A stretch of 8,483 nucleotides of DNA from positions 1 to 8,483 of the forward strand of contig CAIYPH010000235.1 in the NCBI GenBank assembly GCA_903928045.1, given 5' to 3'. The first letter of the stretch is position 1; each line of letters begins with the position of its first letter. Positions 1 through 6,084 of this stretch are shown piece after piece. This DNA comes from an uncultured Rhodospirillales bacterium (GTDB lineage Bacteria; Pseudomonadota; Alphaproteobacteria; Acetobacterales; Acetobacteraceae). A program made the translations under genes and the position numbers. The notes beneath the pieces were generated by a model that was not told the origin of the DNA, did no database searches, and saw only the letters and a list, made by a program, of their open reading frames with translations.

Positions 1-300
1 ATCCTTGAAGCGGGCGAAGGCCGCCTCGTGGTGGTAGGCGTGCAGCCGCGGCGTCGCGATGATGTCGAACAGCGCGTAGCCGATGTAATAGCCGAGGATG
101 CCGCCGAGCACCGAGCCGATGGTGCAGATCGCCGCATAGCGCCAGGCCCGCTCTGGCCGGGCCAGCGCCATCGGCACCAGCAGCGCGTCGGGCGGAATGG
201 GGAAGAAGCTGCTTTCCGCGAAGCTGATCGCCGCCAGCCACCAGCTTGCCCGCGGCTTGGCGGCGAGTGCCAACACGCTTTGGTACATCTTCTGCAGCAT
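1..300 (-). CDS. VTT/DedA-like (YqaA-type) membrane protein, N-terminal part
   Basis: This is the first 100 codons of a gene that runs off the left edge, read from an ATG at 300-298. An AAGGA Shine-Dalgarno lies 6-7 nt upstream (about 307-311). The translation begins MLQKMYQSVLALAAKPRAS and continues with a Phe-Ala-Glu-Ser-Ser-Phe-Phe-Pro-Ile-Pro-Pro-Asp segment at about residues 27-38. A hydrophobic, glycine-rich stretch (GSVLGGILGYYIGYALFD) follows at about residues 62-79. The E-S-x-x-x-P-I-P-P-[DE] pattern followed by a glycine-rich re-entrant or membrane segment is typical of the VTT (SNARE-associated/DedA) superfamily, and closest to the short YqaA branch. Such proteins sit in the inner membrane, and several DedA relatives are linked to lipid-carrier flipping and membrane homeostasis. 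The substrate here is unknown. The gene diverges from the racemase-like gene across an 81-nt spacer. The C-terminal half cannot be judged. Confidence 0.85.
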   Translation of the reverse strand, partial: MLQKMYQSVLALAAKPRASWWLAAISFAESSFFPIPPDALLVPMALARPERAWRYAAICTIGSVLGGILGYYIGYALFDIIATPRLHAYHHEAAFARFKD

Positions 301-338
301 CGCCGATCCTTCGGGTAAAGCGGGTTTCGCCGGGAGAG

Positions 339-367
339 GTAGACCGGTAGTGTTCACCCCACGTCAA
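339..367 (-). promoter_or_regulatory. Candidate sigma-70-type promoter for the VTT-like gene
   Basis: On the minus strand, TTGACG (367-362) matches five of six -35 consensus bases. A 17-nt spacer leads to a poor -10, GTCTAC (344-339). The predicted start of transcription would leave a leader of about 30 nt before the ATG at 300. The -35 and spacing are good and the -10 is weak, so this is only a candidate. No equally good pair was found for the divergent plus-strand gene in the same 81-nt spacer. Confidence 0.25.
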
Positions 368-381
368 GAGCCGAGCCCCGC

Positions 382-1026
382 ATGCGCATCGCCCTCATCC
401 ACGCCCTGAAACACTCCGTCGCCCCCATCGAGGCCGCCTTCGCCCGCCTGTGGCCCGAGGCCCGCCTCGCCAACCTGCTCGACGACAGCCTCTCCGCCGA
501 CCTCGCCCGCGATGGCGCCCTCACCGACGCGATGACCGACCGTTTCCTCACCCTCGCCCGCTACGCCGCCCGCGCCGGCGCCGATGGGATCCTCTTCACC
601 TGCTCCGCCTTCGGCCCCTGCATCGAGGCCTGCGCCCGCGACCTCGCCCCCATCCCCGTGCTCAAACCCAACGAGGCCATGATCGAGGAGGCACTGGCCT
701 CCGGCGCCACCACCGTCGGCCTGATGGCCAGCTTCGCCCCCACCTTGGCCTCGATGCCCCCCGAATTCGCCGCCGCCGCCCCCGGCCTGCGCCTCGTCCC
801 CTGCCTCGCCGCCGCCGCCCTCACCGCGCTCGATCGCGGCGATACCGAGGGCCACAACCGCGAAGCCGCCACCGCTGCCGCCGCCATCGCCCACTGCGAC
901 GTCATCGCCCTCGCCCAGTTCAGCCTCGCCTCCGCCGCCCCGATGATCGCCGCCGCCACCGGGAAACCCGTGCTGACCACCCCCGACAGCGCCGTCCGCA
1001 AACTGCGCCGCCTCCTGGGAGCCTGA
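382..1026 (+). CDS. Asp/Glu racemase-superfamily protein
   Basis: The product is 214 aa, close to the usual 210-250 aa of the Asp/Glu/hydantoin racemase superfamily, a cytoplasmic two-domain alpha/beta fold. It opens with MRIALIHAL, a typical first strand. Residues 70-80 (ILFTCSAFGPC) hold Cys74 where the first catalytic cysteine of the superfamily lies. The second half-site normally reads like L-G-C-[AG]-x-M. Here it is IALAQFSLA (175-183), so the second cysteine is replaced by Ala178-Gln179. A two-cysteine racemase mechanism is therefore doubtful, and a decarboxylase- or isomerase-like one-cysteine reaction is possible. The substrate cannot be named. A weak AAGAG (366-370) precedes the ATG. 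The next gene starts 2 nt after the stop, so the two are probably cotranscribed. Codons are almost uniformly C-ended (gcc, ctc, atc). Confidence 0.82.
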   Translation: MRIALIHALKHSVAPIEAAFARLWPEARLANLLDDSLSADLARDGALTDAMTDRFLTLARYAARAGADGILFTCSAFGPCIEACARDLAPIPVLKPNEAMIEEALASGATTVGLMASFAPTLASMPPEFAAAAPGLRLVPCLAAAALTALDRGDTEGHNREAATAAAAIAHCDVIALAQFSLASAAPMIAAATGKPVLTTPDSAVRKLRRLLGA

Positions 1027-1028
1027 CC

Positions 1029-1316
1029 ATGACCGAAGCCGAATTCCGCGCCAGCCTCGCCGCCGCCGCCCCGCCCCCCGGGCTCAGCCAGGCCCTCGCG
1101 GGCCTGTGGTGGGATGCCAAGGGCGATTGGGCCAAAGCCCATGAATGCGCCCAGGCCCAGGAGGACGACCAGGGAAACGCCCTGCACGCCTACCTCCACC
1201 GCAAGGAGCCCGACCTCGCCAACGCCGCCTATTGGTACCGCCGCGCCAATCGCCCCATGCCCGCCGGCCCGCTCGCGGCCGAATGGGACGCGCTGCTGGC
1301 CGAAAACCTCAGATGA
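1029..1316 (+). CDS. Conserved small hypothetical protein, TPR-like, 95 aa
   Basis: The ATG at 1029 lies two bases after the racemase stop and has a GGGAG Shine-Dalgarno at 1017-1021, seven bases upstream. This start is preferred over an upstream in-frame ATG at 450, which would overlap the racemase and give an Arg/Pro-rich artefact. The 95-aa product has a low-complexity Ala/Pro leader (about residues 11-18). Two amphipathic helices follow in a TPR/Sel1-like pattern: LAGLWWDAKGDWAKAHECAQ (23-42) and LHAYLHRKEPDLANAAYWYR (52-71). The WDAKGDW...AHE...HAYLHRKE.DL.NA.YWYRRA pattern resembles small conserved hypothetical proteins I recall from proteobacteria. No enzymatic motif is present and a protein-binding role is only a guess. 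Its last 8 nt overlap the convergent DUF1491 gene. Confidence 0.82.
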   Translation: MTEAEFRASLAAAAPPPGLSQALAGLWWDAKGDWAKAHECAQAQEDDQGNALHAYLHRKEPDLANAAYWYRRANRPMPAGPLAAEWDALLAENLR

Positions 1317-1641
1317 TCTTCGCCTCGAACGGCGGCAGCATGTCGGGGCTCTCGAACTCGATCACCCAAAGATCCGGGTCCGCCTTCACCCGCCGCGCGA
1401 TATAGGCGTCGACCGTCTCCTGATCGACCGGATCAACCCCGGTCGCCCGCATCCAGGCCGGCTCCCCCTCGGCGGTGCTCACCTGGTTCAACACGCACAT
1501 CCCCGTCCGCCCGCCCAGCACCACCAGCACCCCCCCGGCATCGGGGTCCCCTTTGCGCAGCACCGCGCCGTAGCGCCCGTTGCCGTTGCCCATCCTGAGC
1601 GCCATCGACACCCAGATCCCCGCCTTCACCCGCGCCGTCAT
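1309..1641 (-). CDS. DUF1491 family protein
   Basis: The product is 110 aa, the usual length for DUF1491, a family of unknown function. Family hallmarks visible are the start MTARVKAGIWVSMALR (a [RK][VL]K[SA]GIWVS-like opening, residues 4-12), a central beta-rich segment (GRYGAVLRKGDPDAGGVLVVL, 22-42), and the end DAYIARRVKADPDLWVIEFES (78-98), where D-P-D-L-W-V-[IV]-E is the best conserved part. It is a small, soluble, probably cytoplasmic protein with no known reaction. The ATG overlaps the stop of the upstream glycosyltransferase gene as ATGA (1641-1638). An AAGGA at 1654-1650, eight bases upstream, indicates efficient translational coupling. It is the last gene of the minus-strand operon. 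Its 3' end overlaps the convergent small-protein gene by 8 nt. Confidence 0.9.
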   Translation of the reverse strand: MTARVKAGIWVSMALRMGNGNGRYGAVLRKGDPDAGGVLVVLGGRTGMCVLNQVSTAEGEPAWMRATGVDPVDQETVDAYIARRVKADPDLWVIEFESPDMLPPFEAKII

Positions 1642-2498
1642 GCCAAGCGTCCTTCCCAGGCGGTTTCCAGCAACGGATCAAGCCACCCCAGATCCGCCCC
1701 CCGCGCGAACCACGCCGCCCGACACGCCGCAACATCGGACTCGTCACGCACAAACTCGATCGCCTCGGGAAGCCCCTCCGGCCGCAGAAACTCGGCCCGG
1801 CACAACGGATAATCCCGCACCCGCCATTCCGGCCGGTGGGTGGTGAAAAACGCCAGACACGGAATCCCGAACGCATCGGCCAGATGCACCATCGCGGTAT
1901 CCGCGCTCACCATCAGCCGCGCGCCCGCGACGAGCGCGCATAATTCGGCGAAGCTCTCCGCCGGAGGAAGGGTCGCCTGGGTCCGCACCTCCCCCCCCGT
2001 GCGCCCGAGCCAGGCGAGAATATGCGCATGCACCTCGTCCGGCATGGTGCGCATCGCCGAGGCGGTGCGTGGACACACCAGCACGTAGCCCCCGTCTCGC
2101 GCCGGGGATATCCGCGACGCCAGCCAGGTATTGCGCCGCTCGGCCGCCGGGATGGCGGCCGGATCGACGCCGAGACAGCGCAGGAAGTAGTCGATCATCG
2201 CCACCCCGCGGAACGCCGGGTCGAAGGCGAAATCGCGGATGTCGATCGCCCGGGTGAACCAGGCCACCCGCCCGAACGGCCGGTCCCGCGTCGCATCCTC
2301 CCAGGGGAGGGTATCAACGGTCGCGAGGTCCCCCGCCGCCGCATAGGCCTGCTGGATGATCGGCGACAGGCCGGGGAGGCGGAACAGCGTCGGCCGCGGC
2401 TCGATCGCGCCATGGGCCACCGCGATCGACAATGCCTGCAAGCCGATGATGCTGTCGCCCAGCGTCCGCCCGAAGCCGTTGACGATCGCGGTCGTCAT
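1638..2498 (-). CDS. Glycosyltransferase family 9-like (heptosyltransferase-like) protein
   Basis: The 286-aa product has the two-Rossmann layout of GT-B enzymes. The N-terminus reads MTTAIVNGFGRTLGDSIIGLQAL, comparable to the G-x-x-G-D-x-[IV]-x-x-x-P/L-x-L acceptor-side motif of GT9. The C-terminal domain starts at VLVCPRTASAMRTMPDE (139-155). It continues to LVAGARLMVSADTAMVHLADAFGIPCLAFFTTHRPEW (189-225), which fits the GT9 nucleotide-sugar signature with Asp200 and His205 in the S-[AN]-D-[ST]-x-x-x-H-[LI]-A motif. Family members add ADP-heptose or related sugars to lipopolysaccharide cores, using ADP- or other nucleotide sugars at the cytoplasmic face. Acceptor and donor here are unknown. 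At 286 aa it is shorter than most heptosyltransferases (about 320-370 aa). The start ATG shares one base with the upstream stop (TGATG, 2500-2496) and has no clear Shine-Dalgarno, so translation probably depends on coupling to the membrane-protein gene. Confidence 0.82.
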   Translation of the reverse strand: MTTAIVNGFGRTLGDSIIGLQALSIAVAHGAIEPRPTLFRLPGLSPIIQQAYAAAGDLATVDTLPWEDATRDRPFGRVAWFTRAIDIRDFAFDPAFRGVAMIDYFLRCLGVDPAAIPAAERRNTWLASRISPARDGGYVLVCPRTASAMRTMPDEVHAHILAWLGRTGGEVRTQATLPPAESFAELCALVAGARLMVSADTAMVHLADAFGIPCLAFFTTHRPEWRVRDYPLCRAEFLRPEGLPEAIEFVRDESDVAACRAAWFARGADLGWLDPLLETAWEGRLA

Positions 2499-3136
2499 CA
2501 GCCGGGAAGCACGATGTTCTGCTTCACCCCTTCCGCCGAGGTGATGGAGCGGAAGCGCTTCAACAGGAAATAGGCCCGCTGCGGATTGGGCTCCGAGGGC
2601 AGGATCTCGATTTCATCGTAATGGCTCAGCATCCCGGTCAGCACGTCCCCGCCCACCCCGCCCTCGCGCAGGTCGATATAGCAGCGGAACTGGGTGCCGA
2701 GCCGGCGATGCACGGGGAGGCTCCAGCTCAGGGTCACTTCGCCGACATTGGAGAGCGCGAGCTTCATGTTGATCACCTCGTAGCGCGTCCGCCCGACCTG
2801 ACGGTCCGCCTCGCTGGCGGTGCCGCGCAGATAGTCATCGGTGCCGTAGCGCACCACGAGCAGGCGCCAGGCCTTGATGCCCTTGCGGATCTGCTCAAAA
2901 TCATGCCGCGTCAGCCCGCGCGCGATGGCGATGGTATGCTTGGTCTGCTGCACCTCGAGCATGTCCGAGATGGTGGCCAGAACGACGCGCAGGATCGACC
3001 AGGCGCTCCACACCAGAAACGTCACCCACAGCACCGTCATGGTGAAGCCGAGCAGCACCACCGGGGCCGGCACGTTCAGCGGGTCGATGCCGAGCAGCTT
3101 TTCCAGCAGCACCGTCATGATGTCGAGATTACCCAT
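2498..3136 (-). CDS. Single-pass membrane protein of unknown function, 212 aa
   Basis: I do not recognise this protein's family. It has a short N-terminus, then one long hydrophobic segment (about residues 24-50, VPAPVVLLGFTMTVLWVTFLVWSAWSIL in part). A charged, probably soluble region of about 160 residues follows, with mixed helix and strand. Segments such as RYEVINMKLALSNVGEVTLSWSLP (118-141) and RAYFLLKRFRSI (187-198) look beta-rich. No signal-peptide cleavage site, catalytic motif or repeat is evident. GAG/GGAG purine runs lie 5-15 nt upstream of the ATG at 3136. A second Met at residue 7 is a possible alternative start. It is the first gene of a minus-strand operon and overlaps the GT9-like gene by one base. 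A role as a membrane partner in the same envelope-glycan step is an inference from linkage only. Confidence 0.78.
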   Translation of the reverse strand: MGNLDIMTVLLEKLLGIDPLNVPAPVVLLGFTMTVLWVTFLVWSAWSILRVVLATISDMLEVQQTKHTIAIARGLTRHDFEQIRKGIKAWRLLVVRYGTDDYLRGTASEADRQVGRTRYEVINMKLALSNVGEVTLSWSLPVHRRLGTQFRCYIDLREGGVGGDVLTGMLSHYDEIEILPSEPNPQRAYFLLKRFRSITSAEGVKQNIVLPG

Positions 3137-3247
3137 CGCTCTCCAGCTCTCCTCTGCGGCCCCGTCGCGCCAGCGTTATGGACCGAATGACCGCTTGAAG
3201 CCATGCGCCCACGCTGCCAAAACGCTCTTCCAGCGCATGAGGATACA
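3137..3247. promoter_or_regulatory. Divergent intergenic region between the GT9 operon and the small-protein gene
   Basis: This 111-nt spacer is the largest non-coding stretch in the window and must carry promoters for both sides. On the minus strand, CATAAC (3180-3175) is a plausible -10 about 40 nt before the ATG at 3136, but no convincing -35 lies at the right distance. On the plus strand, TTGAAG (3195-3200) and CAAAAC (3218-3223), 17 nt apart, form a weak pair ahead of the ATG at 3248. No riboswitch, tRNA or strong operator palindrome was seen. Confidence 0.35.
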
Positions 3248-3457
3248 ATGACCAAGCAGATGAGCGAAGGGCAGCGCGCCTACGAGGCCAAGCGGGCGGC
3301 CAAGGCCGGGGTTTCGCTGGACAAATGGATGGCCCAGAAGGAGCGCGACCGCGAGCAGGAGGCGCGCGCCCGCGAGGAGGCCGCCAAGCCGCCGCCGCCG
3401 CCGAAGAAGCCCGGCTTCTTCGCCCGCCTGCTGGAAAAGGCGCAGAAGCCGCTCTAG
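3248..3457 (+). CDS. Small charged hypothetical protein with a penta-proline run, 69 aa
   Basis: The chosen ATG at 3248 is preceded by GAGGA (3239-3243) four bases upstream. An in-frame ATG at 3203 would add 15 residues that look like spacer (MRPRCQNALPAHEDT), so the shorter form is preferred. The product starts MTKQMSEGQRAYEAKRAAKAG. It has a highly charged helix or coiled-coil candidate (about residues 8-47, rich in Lys, Arg, Glu, Ala), then five prolines (48-52). A short amphipathic Phe/Leu/Lys tail (GFFARLLEKAQKPL, 56-69) ends it and could touch a membrane or partner protein. There is no transmembrane segment and no catalytic motif. The family is not recognised and function is unknown. 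The next gene begins 3 nt after the stop, suggesting cotranscription. Confidence 0.75.
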   Translation: MTKQMSEGQRAYEAKRAAKAGVSLDKWMAQKERDREQEARAREEAAKPPPPPKKPGFFARLLEKAQKPL

Positions 3458-3460
3458 CCC

Positions 3461-4387
3461 ATGCTTGCCGCCCATGCGGATTGGAGCATGGACCCGCGGA
3501 AACGCTGGTTCGTCGCCGCCATCCGGCAAGGCGCGCAATGGTATCTCAATGCCCCCGCCTTGGTGGGCGACCTCGCCGGCTTCATTCCGCGTCTGCGCGC
3601 GATGGGCGTTCCGATCGCCCTCGGGGTGGACCTGCCGCTCGGCCTGCCGCGCGACTATGTGCGGGCGCATGTGCCTGACGGGGACTTCCCGGGCTTCCTC
3701 GCCGGCCTCGCGACGCGGCCGGAATTTTTCTCCATCTGCGCCGGGCTCGAGGAGATCGGCCCGTCGCGGCCGTTCTATCCCGCCCGCGGGGTGAAGGGGA
3801 TGACGCGGGCCGCCCATGCCGCGGCGCTCGGGCTGCCCGGCCCCTCCGGCCTGTCCCGCCTTTGCGACCGGGCCACCGCCAGCCGCCCCGCCGGGGCGCC
3901 CTTGTTCTGGACGCTCGGCGCCAACCAGACCGGCAAGGCCGCCATCACCGCCTGGCGGGACTGGCTGATACCCGTGCTGGCCGCTGACGCGCCGCCGGCG
4001 CTGTGGCCGTTCATGGGGGATTTCGCCGCGCTGCTGGCCCGCCACCCGGTGGTGATCGCCGAGACCTACCCGGCCGAGGTGATGCGCCATCTCGGCCTCG
4101 CGATGGACGGCAGCAAGCGCCGCCAATCCGACCGCGCCGCCCTCACCCCCTCGCTCCACGCGGTGATGGCGGGGCTCGGCGCCGTGCCCGGCGACGGGCT
4201 TGCCGCCGAGATGGCGGACGGGTTCGGCGCCGACCCGTCCGGCGAGGATCGCTTCGATGCCACCATCGGGGTGCTCGGGGTGATCAACGTGATCGCGGGG
4301 AACCGGCCGGACGGCATCCCCGATGATCCCTGGTTGCGGCGCTGGGAAGGCTGGGTGCTCGGCCAGACCGACCTGCCTCAGGGCTGA
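3461..4387 (+). CDS. DUF429-like predicted RNase H-fold protein
   Basis: The 308-aa product resembles DUF429 proteins, which are predicted to have an RNase H-like fold but whose biochemical role is not settled. The acidic residues fall in the order expected for that fold. Asp7 lies in the first strand (HADWSMDPRKRWFVAAI, 5-21), Asp57 in ALGVDLPLGLP (53-63), Glu201 in VVIAETYPAEVM (197-208), and Asp263/Asp266 at the start of the helix DRFDATIGVLGVINVIAG. The region FYPARG...LCDRA (105-138) matches the part of DUF429 that follows the second acidic residue. The start at 3461 is kept because the next Met (residue 10) would delete the first-strand Asp and has its GGAG only one base away. A weak AGAAG lies at 3444-3448. 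The family assignment is from motif memory. The last 10 nt overlap the convergent GT61-like gene. Confidence 0.72.
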   Translation: MLAAHADWSMDPRKRWFVAAIRQGAQWYLNAPALVGDLAGFIPRLRAMGVPIALGVDLPLGLPRDYVRAHVPDGDFPGFLAGLATRPEFFSICAGLEEIGPSRPFYPARGVKGMTRAAHAAALGLPGPSGLSRLCDRATASRPAGAPLFWTLGANQTGKAAITAWRDWLIPVLAADAPPALWPFMGDFAALLARHPVVIAETYPAEVMRHLGLAMDGSKRRQSDRAALTPSLHAVMAGLGAVPGDGLAAEMADGFGADPSGEDRFDATIGVLGVINVIAGNRPDGIPDDPWLRRWEGWVLGQTDLPQG

Positions 4388-5520
4388 AGCAGCGCATCCA
4401 AGGCGGCGCGGAGATGCAGCACCGGGATCGCCCAGGGCCGGGTGTTGACGTGATCGCCATCCCGCCCGCCCACCACCGGGCCGGCGATCGCGTCATAGCG
4501 CAGGGCGAACACGGCGGCGTGGCGGCGGAAGCACCAGTTCACCCAATGCGCCGCGTGGAGTTCGAGCAGCGCGGTGCCGGGCCTTGCGTGCACGAGATGG
4601 GCAAGGCCGGCGCCATGCGGGGCGACGATCGCCTCCGCCCCGGCGAATAGGCCGATCTGCGCCGCGGGGCTCAGTGTCTCCAGCCGGACCGCGACGAAGC
4701 CGAAGCCGGCCAATGCCTCCACCACCTCGTCCTCGTTGACCAGGCGGCGATTGGGGCCGCCGCGCCGGTCGATATAGATGCGCCGCGGTCCGGGCGGCGC
4801 GCCGATGGCGAAGGGGGCGAAATACGGGACGATGCAGGGGTGTGGCCGGTGATTGCCGCCCACCGAAAAATCGCTCTCGATGCTCCAGGGGAGCACCAGC
4901 CGCTCCAGCATCACCGCCTCGCCCGGGGCGATGGCGTGGCGGCGCCAGTGCATCGGCAGGCCGGCGCGCAGGAGCAGTTCGCGCTGCAAGGCGCCGAGCC
5001 CGGCGGGAAGCAGCAGGTCCGTCACCTCCGCCAGCGCGGCCTCATCGGCGGCGGCGAGGCGGCCGATGGCGTCGATCGTCCAGTGATAGGGGCTGTCGGC
5101 GCCGGGGCCGAGCAGGCTGAGACACACCCCTCTGATCCGCCGCGGCGGGGCGGTGGGATGCAGGGTGATGGCCTCGCCGGCGCGAGTGAAGCGGTCGCGC
5201 GCCGGGTCGGCGCGGCCGGTGGTGTCGGCGACGATCTCGCGGCCGGCGAGGATGAGGCCGGCATCGCCGAACAGGGTGACGTCGCGGAAGGTGACCACCC
5301 AGGGGGTGGCGGCGCGATAGGCGGTCTCACGCCAGTCGGCGTCCGGCGGGTGCTGGTGCAGCTTGAAGTGGGGCAGCATGTGCTGGCCGGCGCGGAGCGG
5401 CGGGAGGGGGACATCGCATGCTTCGCCGGTGGCCCGCACCAGGGCATGGCGCGCGACATCGGTCTCGCCAGGAAGCAGGGCAGCGGACAACGCGACGGGG
5501 CGGTAGGGGCCGACGATCAC
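4378..5520 (-). CDS. Glycosyltransferase family 61-like (DUF563) protein
   Basis: The 380-aa product matches bacterial GT61/DUF563 proteins. The first half holds DVTLFGDAGLILAGREIVADT (80-100). LGPGADSPYHWTIDAIGRLA (137-156) corresponds to the conserved N-Y-x-H-[WF] region. The C-terminal GT-B domain has RRIYIDRRGGPNRRLVNEDEVVEAL (246-270), then VRLETLSPAAQIGLFAGAEAIVAPHGAGLAHLV (278-310), the strong A-x-x-[IV]-[IV]-[AG]-P-H-G-A-[GA]-L signature. Family members transfer sugars such as xylose or GlcNAc in eukaryotes. Bacterial ones occur in capsule, exopolysaccharide and O-antigen loci, but donor and acceptor here are unknown. No signal peptide is seen. The start is GTG at 5520-5518. An in-frame TGA sits five codons upstream (5535-5533) and the next in-frame Met is residue 48, so GTG is the only sensible start. 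GGAT at 5529-5526 is a weak Shine-Dalgarno. Confidence 0.87.
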   Translation of the reverse strand: MIVGPYRPVALSAALLPGETDVARHALVRATGEACDVPLPPLRAGQHMLPHFKLHQHPPDADWRETAYRAATPWVVTFRDVTLFGDAGLILAGREIVADTTGRADPARDRFTRAGEAITLHPTAPPRRIRGVCLSLLGPGADSPYHWTIDAIGRLAAADEAALAEVTDLLLPAGLGALQRELLLRAGLPMHWRRHAIAPGEAVMLERLVLPWSIESDFSVGGNHRPHPCIVPYFAPFAIGAPPGPRRIYIDRRGGPNRRLVNEDEVVEALAGFGFVAVRLETLSPAAQIGLFAGAEAIVAPHGAGLAHLVHARPGTALLELHAAHWVNWCFRRHAAVFALRYDAIAGPVVGGRDGDHVNTRPWAIPVLHLRAALDALLQP

Positions 5521-5595
5521 GCTTGATCCATATCATGGCGAGGCATGCGACGCAGCGGTTTCATCGCGCAATCGGTACTCAAATGGGGGCATGAC
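5521..5595. other. Divergent spacer between the GT61-like and DoxX genes
   Basis: This 75-nt gap lies between a leftward and a rightward gene, so both promoters should be here or just inside the genes. I found no convincing -35/-10 pair on either strand, no strong palindrome and no leader peptide. A GGGGG run at 5585-5589 serves as the DoxX ribosome binding site. Confidence 0.4.
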
Positions 5596-6084
5596 ATGAC
5601 CGGACCGTATCGCGGCTTTCTGCTGGTGTTCCGCTTGCTGATGGCCTGGACCTTCATCTACGCGGCCTCGCACCAGGCGTTCGACCCGCATTTCACCATC
5701 ATCGGGTTCCTCAAGTCGACCAAGACGTTCAACGCGCTGTTCATGCCCTTCACCGGGCCTGCGATCGCGCCGTTGGTGAGTTTCATGGTGGCCTGGGGGC
5801 ATTTGCTGATCGGCCTGTCGCTGCTGGTGGGGTTGGCGACCCGGCTGAGCGCGGCATTCGGGATCGCGCTGTTGCTGATGTACTGGCTGGCCCACATGGA
5901 TTTCCCGTTCATCGAGAACCGCAACAACTTCATCATCGACTACCACATCGTCTACGCCGTGGTGCTCGCCTTCCTGATCGCCGGGAAAGCCGGCCTCACC
6001 GCCGGGCTCGATGGCTGGGCGGGGCGGCTGCCGATCGTGCGGGCAACGGCGCTTGGCCGCTGGGCGACCGGCGCGGAGGGTTGA
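5596..6084 (+). CDS. DoxX family integral membrane protein
   Basis: The preferred start at 5596 (MTGPYRGFLLVFRLLMAW) gives 162 aa and has a GGGGG ribosome-binding run six bases upstream. An ATG at 5545 would add 17 polar residues with no hydrophobic or targeting character. Four hydrophobic segments are visible, at about residues 6-25 (FLLVFRLLMAWTFIYAAS), 55-80 (APLVSFMVAWGHLLIGLSLLVGLATR), 82-100 (AAFGIALLLMYWLAHM) and 113-133 (IIDYHIVYAVVLAFLIAG). The G-H-x-x-I-G-x-[SA]-L-[LI]-x-G-[LF]-x-x-R pattern in the second segment and the N-N-F-x-[IL]-x-D-x-H loop before the last are typical of DoxX/DoxD proteins. Some relatives act in thiosulfate:quinone oxidoreductase or redox membrane complexes, but most are uncharacterised. 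The protein sits 52 nt upstream of the MlrC-like gene with no obvious terminator between, so cotranscription is plausible. Confidence 0.87.
   Translation: MTGPYRGFLLVFRLLMAWTFIYAASHQAFDPHFTIIGFLKSTKTFNALFMPFTGPAIAPLVSFMVAWGHLLIGLSLLVGLATRLSAAFGIALLLMYWLAHMDFPFIENRNNFIIDYHIVYAVVLAFLIAGKAGLTAGLDGWAGRLPIVRATALGRWATGAEG

Noticed and set aside
767..832. Repeated gcc triplets resembling a short tandem repeat
   Set aside because: They encode alanine-rich helices within the racemase-like protein and are irregularly interrupted, so codon bias explains them.
364..894. 176-aa glycine-rich open frame on the minus strand over the racemase-like gene
   Set aside because: Glycine runs are the reverse reading of gcc alanine codons. 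No start context or family similarity is seen.
2022..2573. 183-aa plus-strand open frame opposite the GT9-like gene
   Set aside because: The composition (Arg, His, Pro rich) and lack of domains mark it as an antisense shadow that crosses a real gene junction.
3176..4159. 327-aa open frame on the minus strand across the DUF429-like gene
   Set aside because: It is Gly/Arg/Ala-rich low-complexity sequence, antisense to a gene with ordered motifs and covering the divergent promoter spacer.
4840..5526. 228-aa plus-strand open frame opposite the GT61-like gene
   Set aside because: It is Gly/Ala/Arg-rich shadow translation, while the opposite strand carries the GT61 signature throughout.
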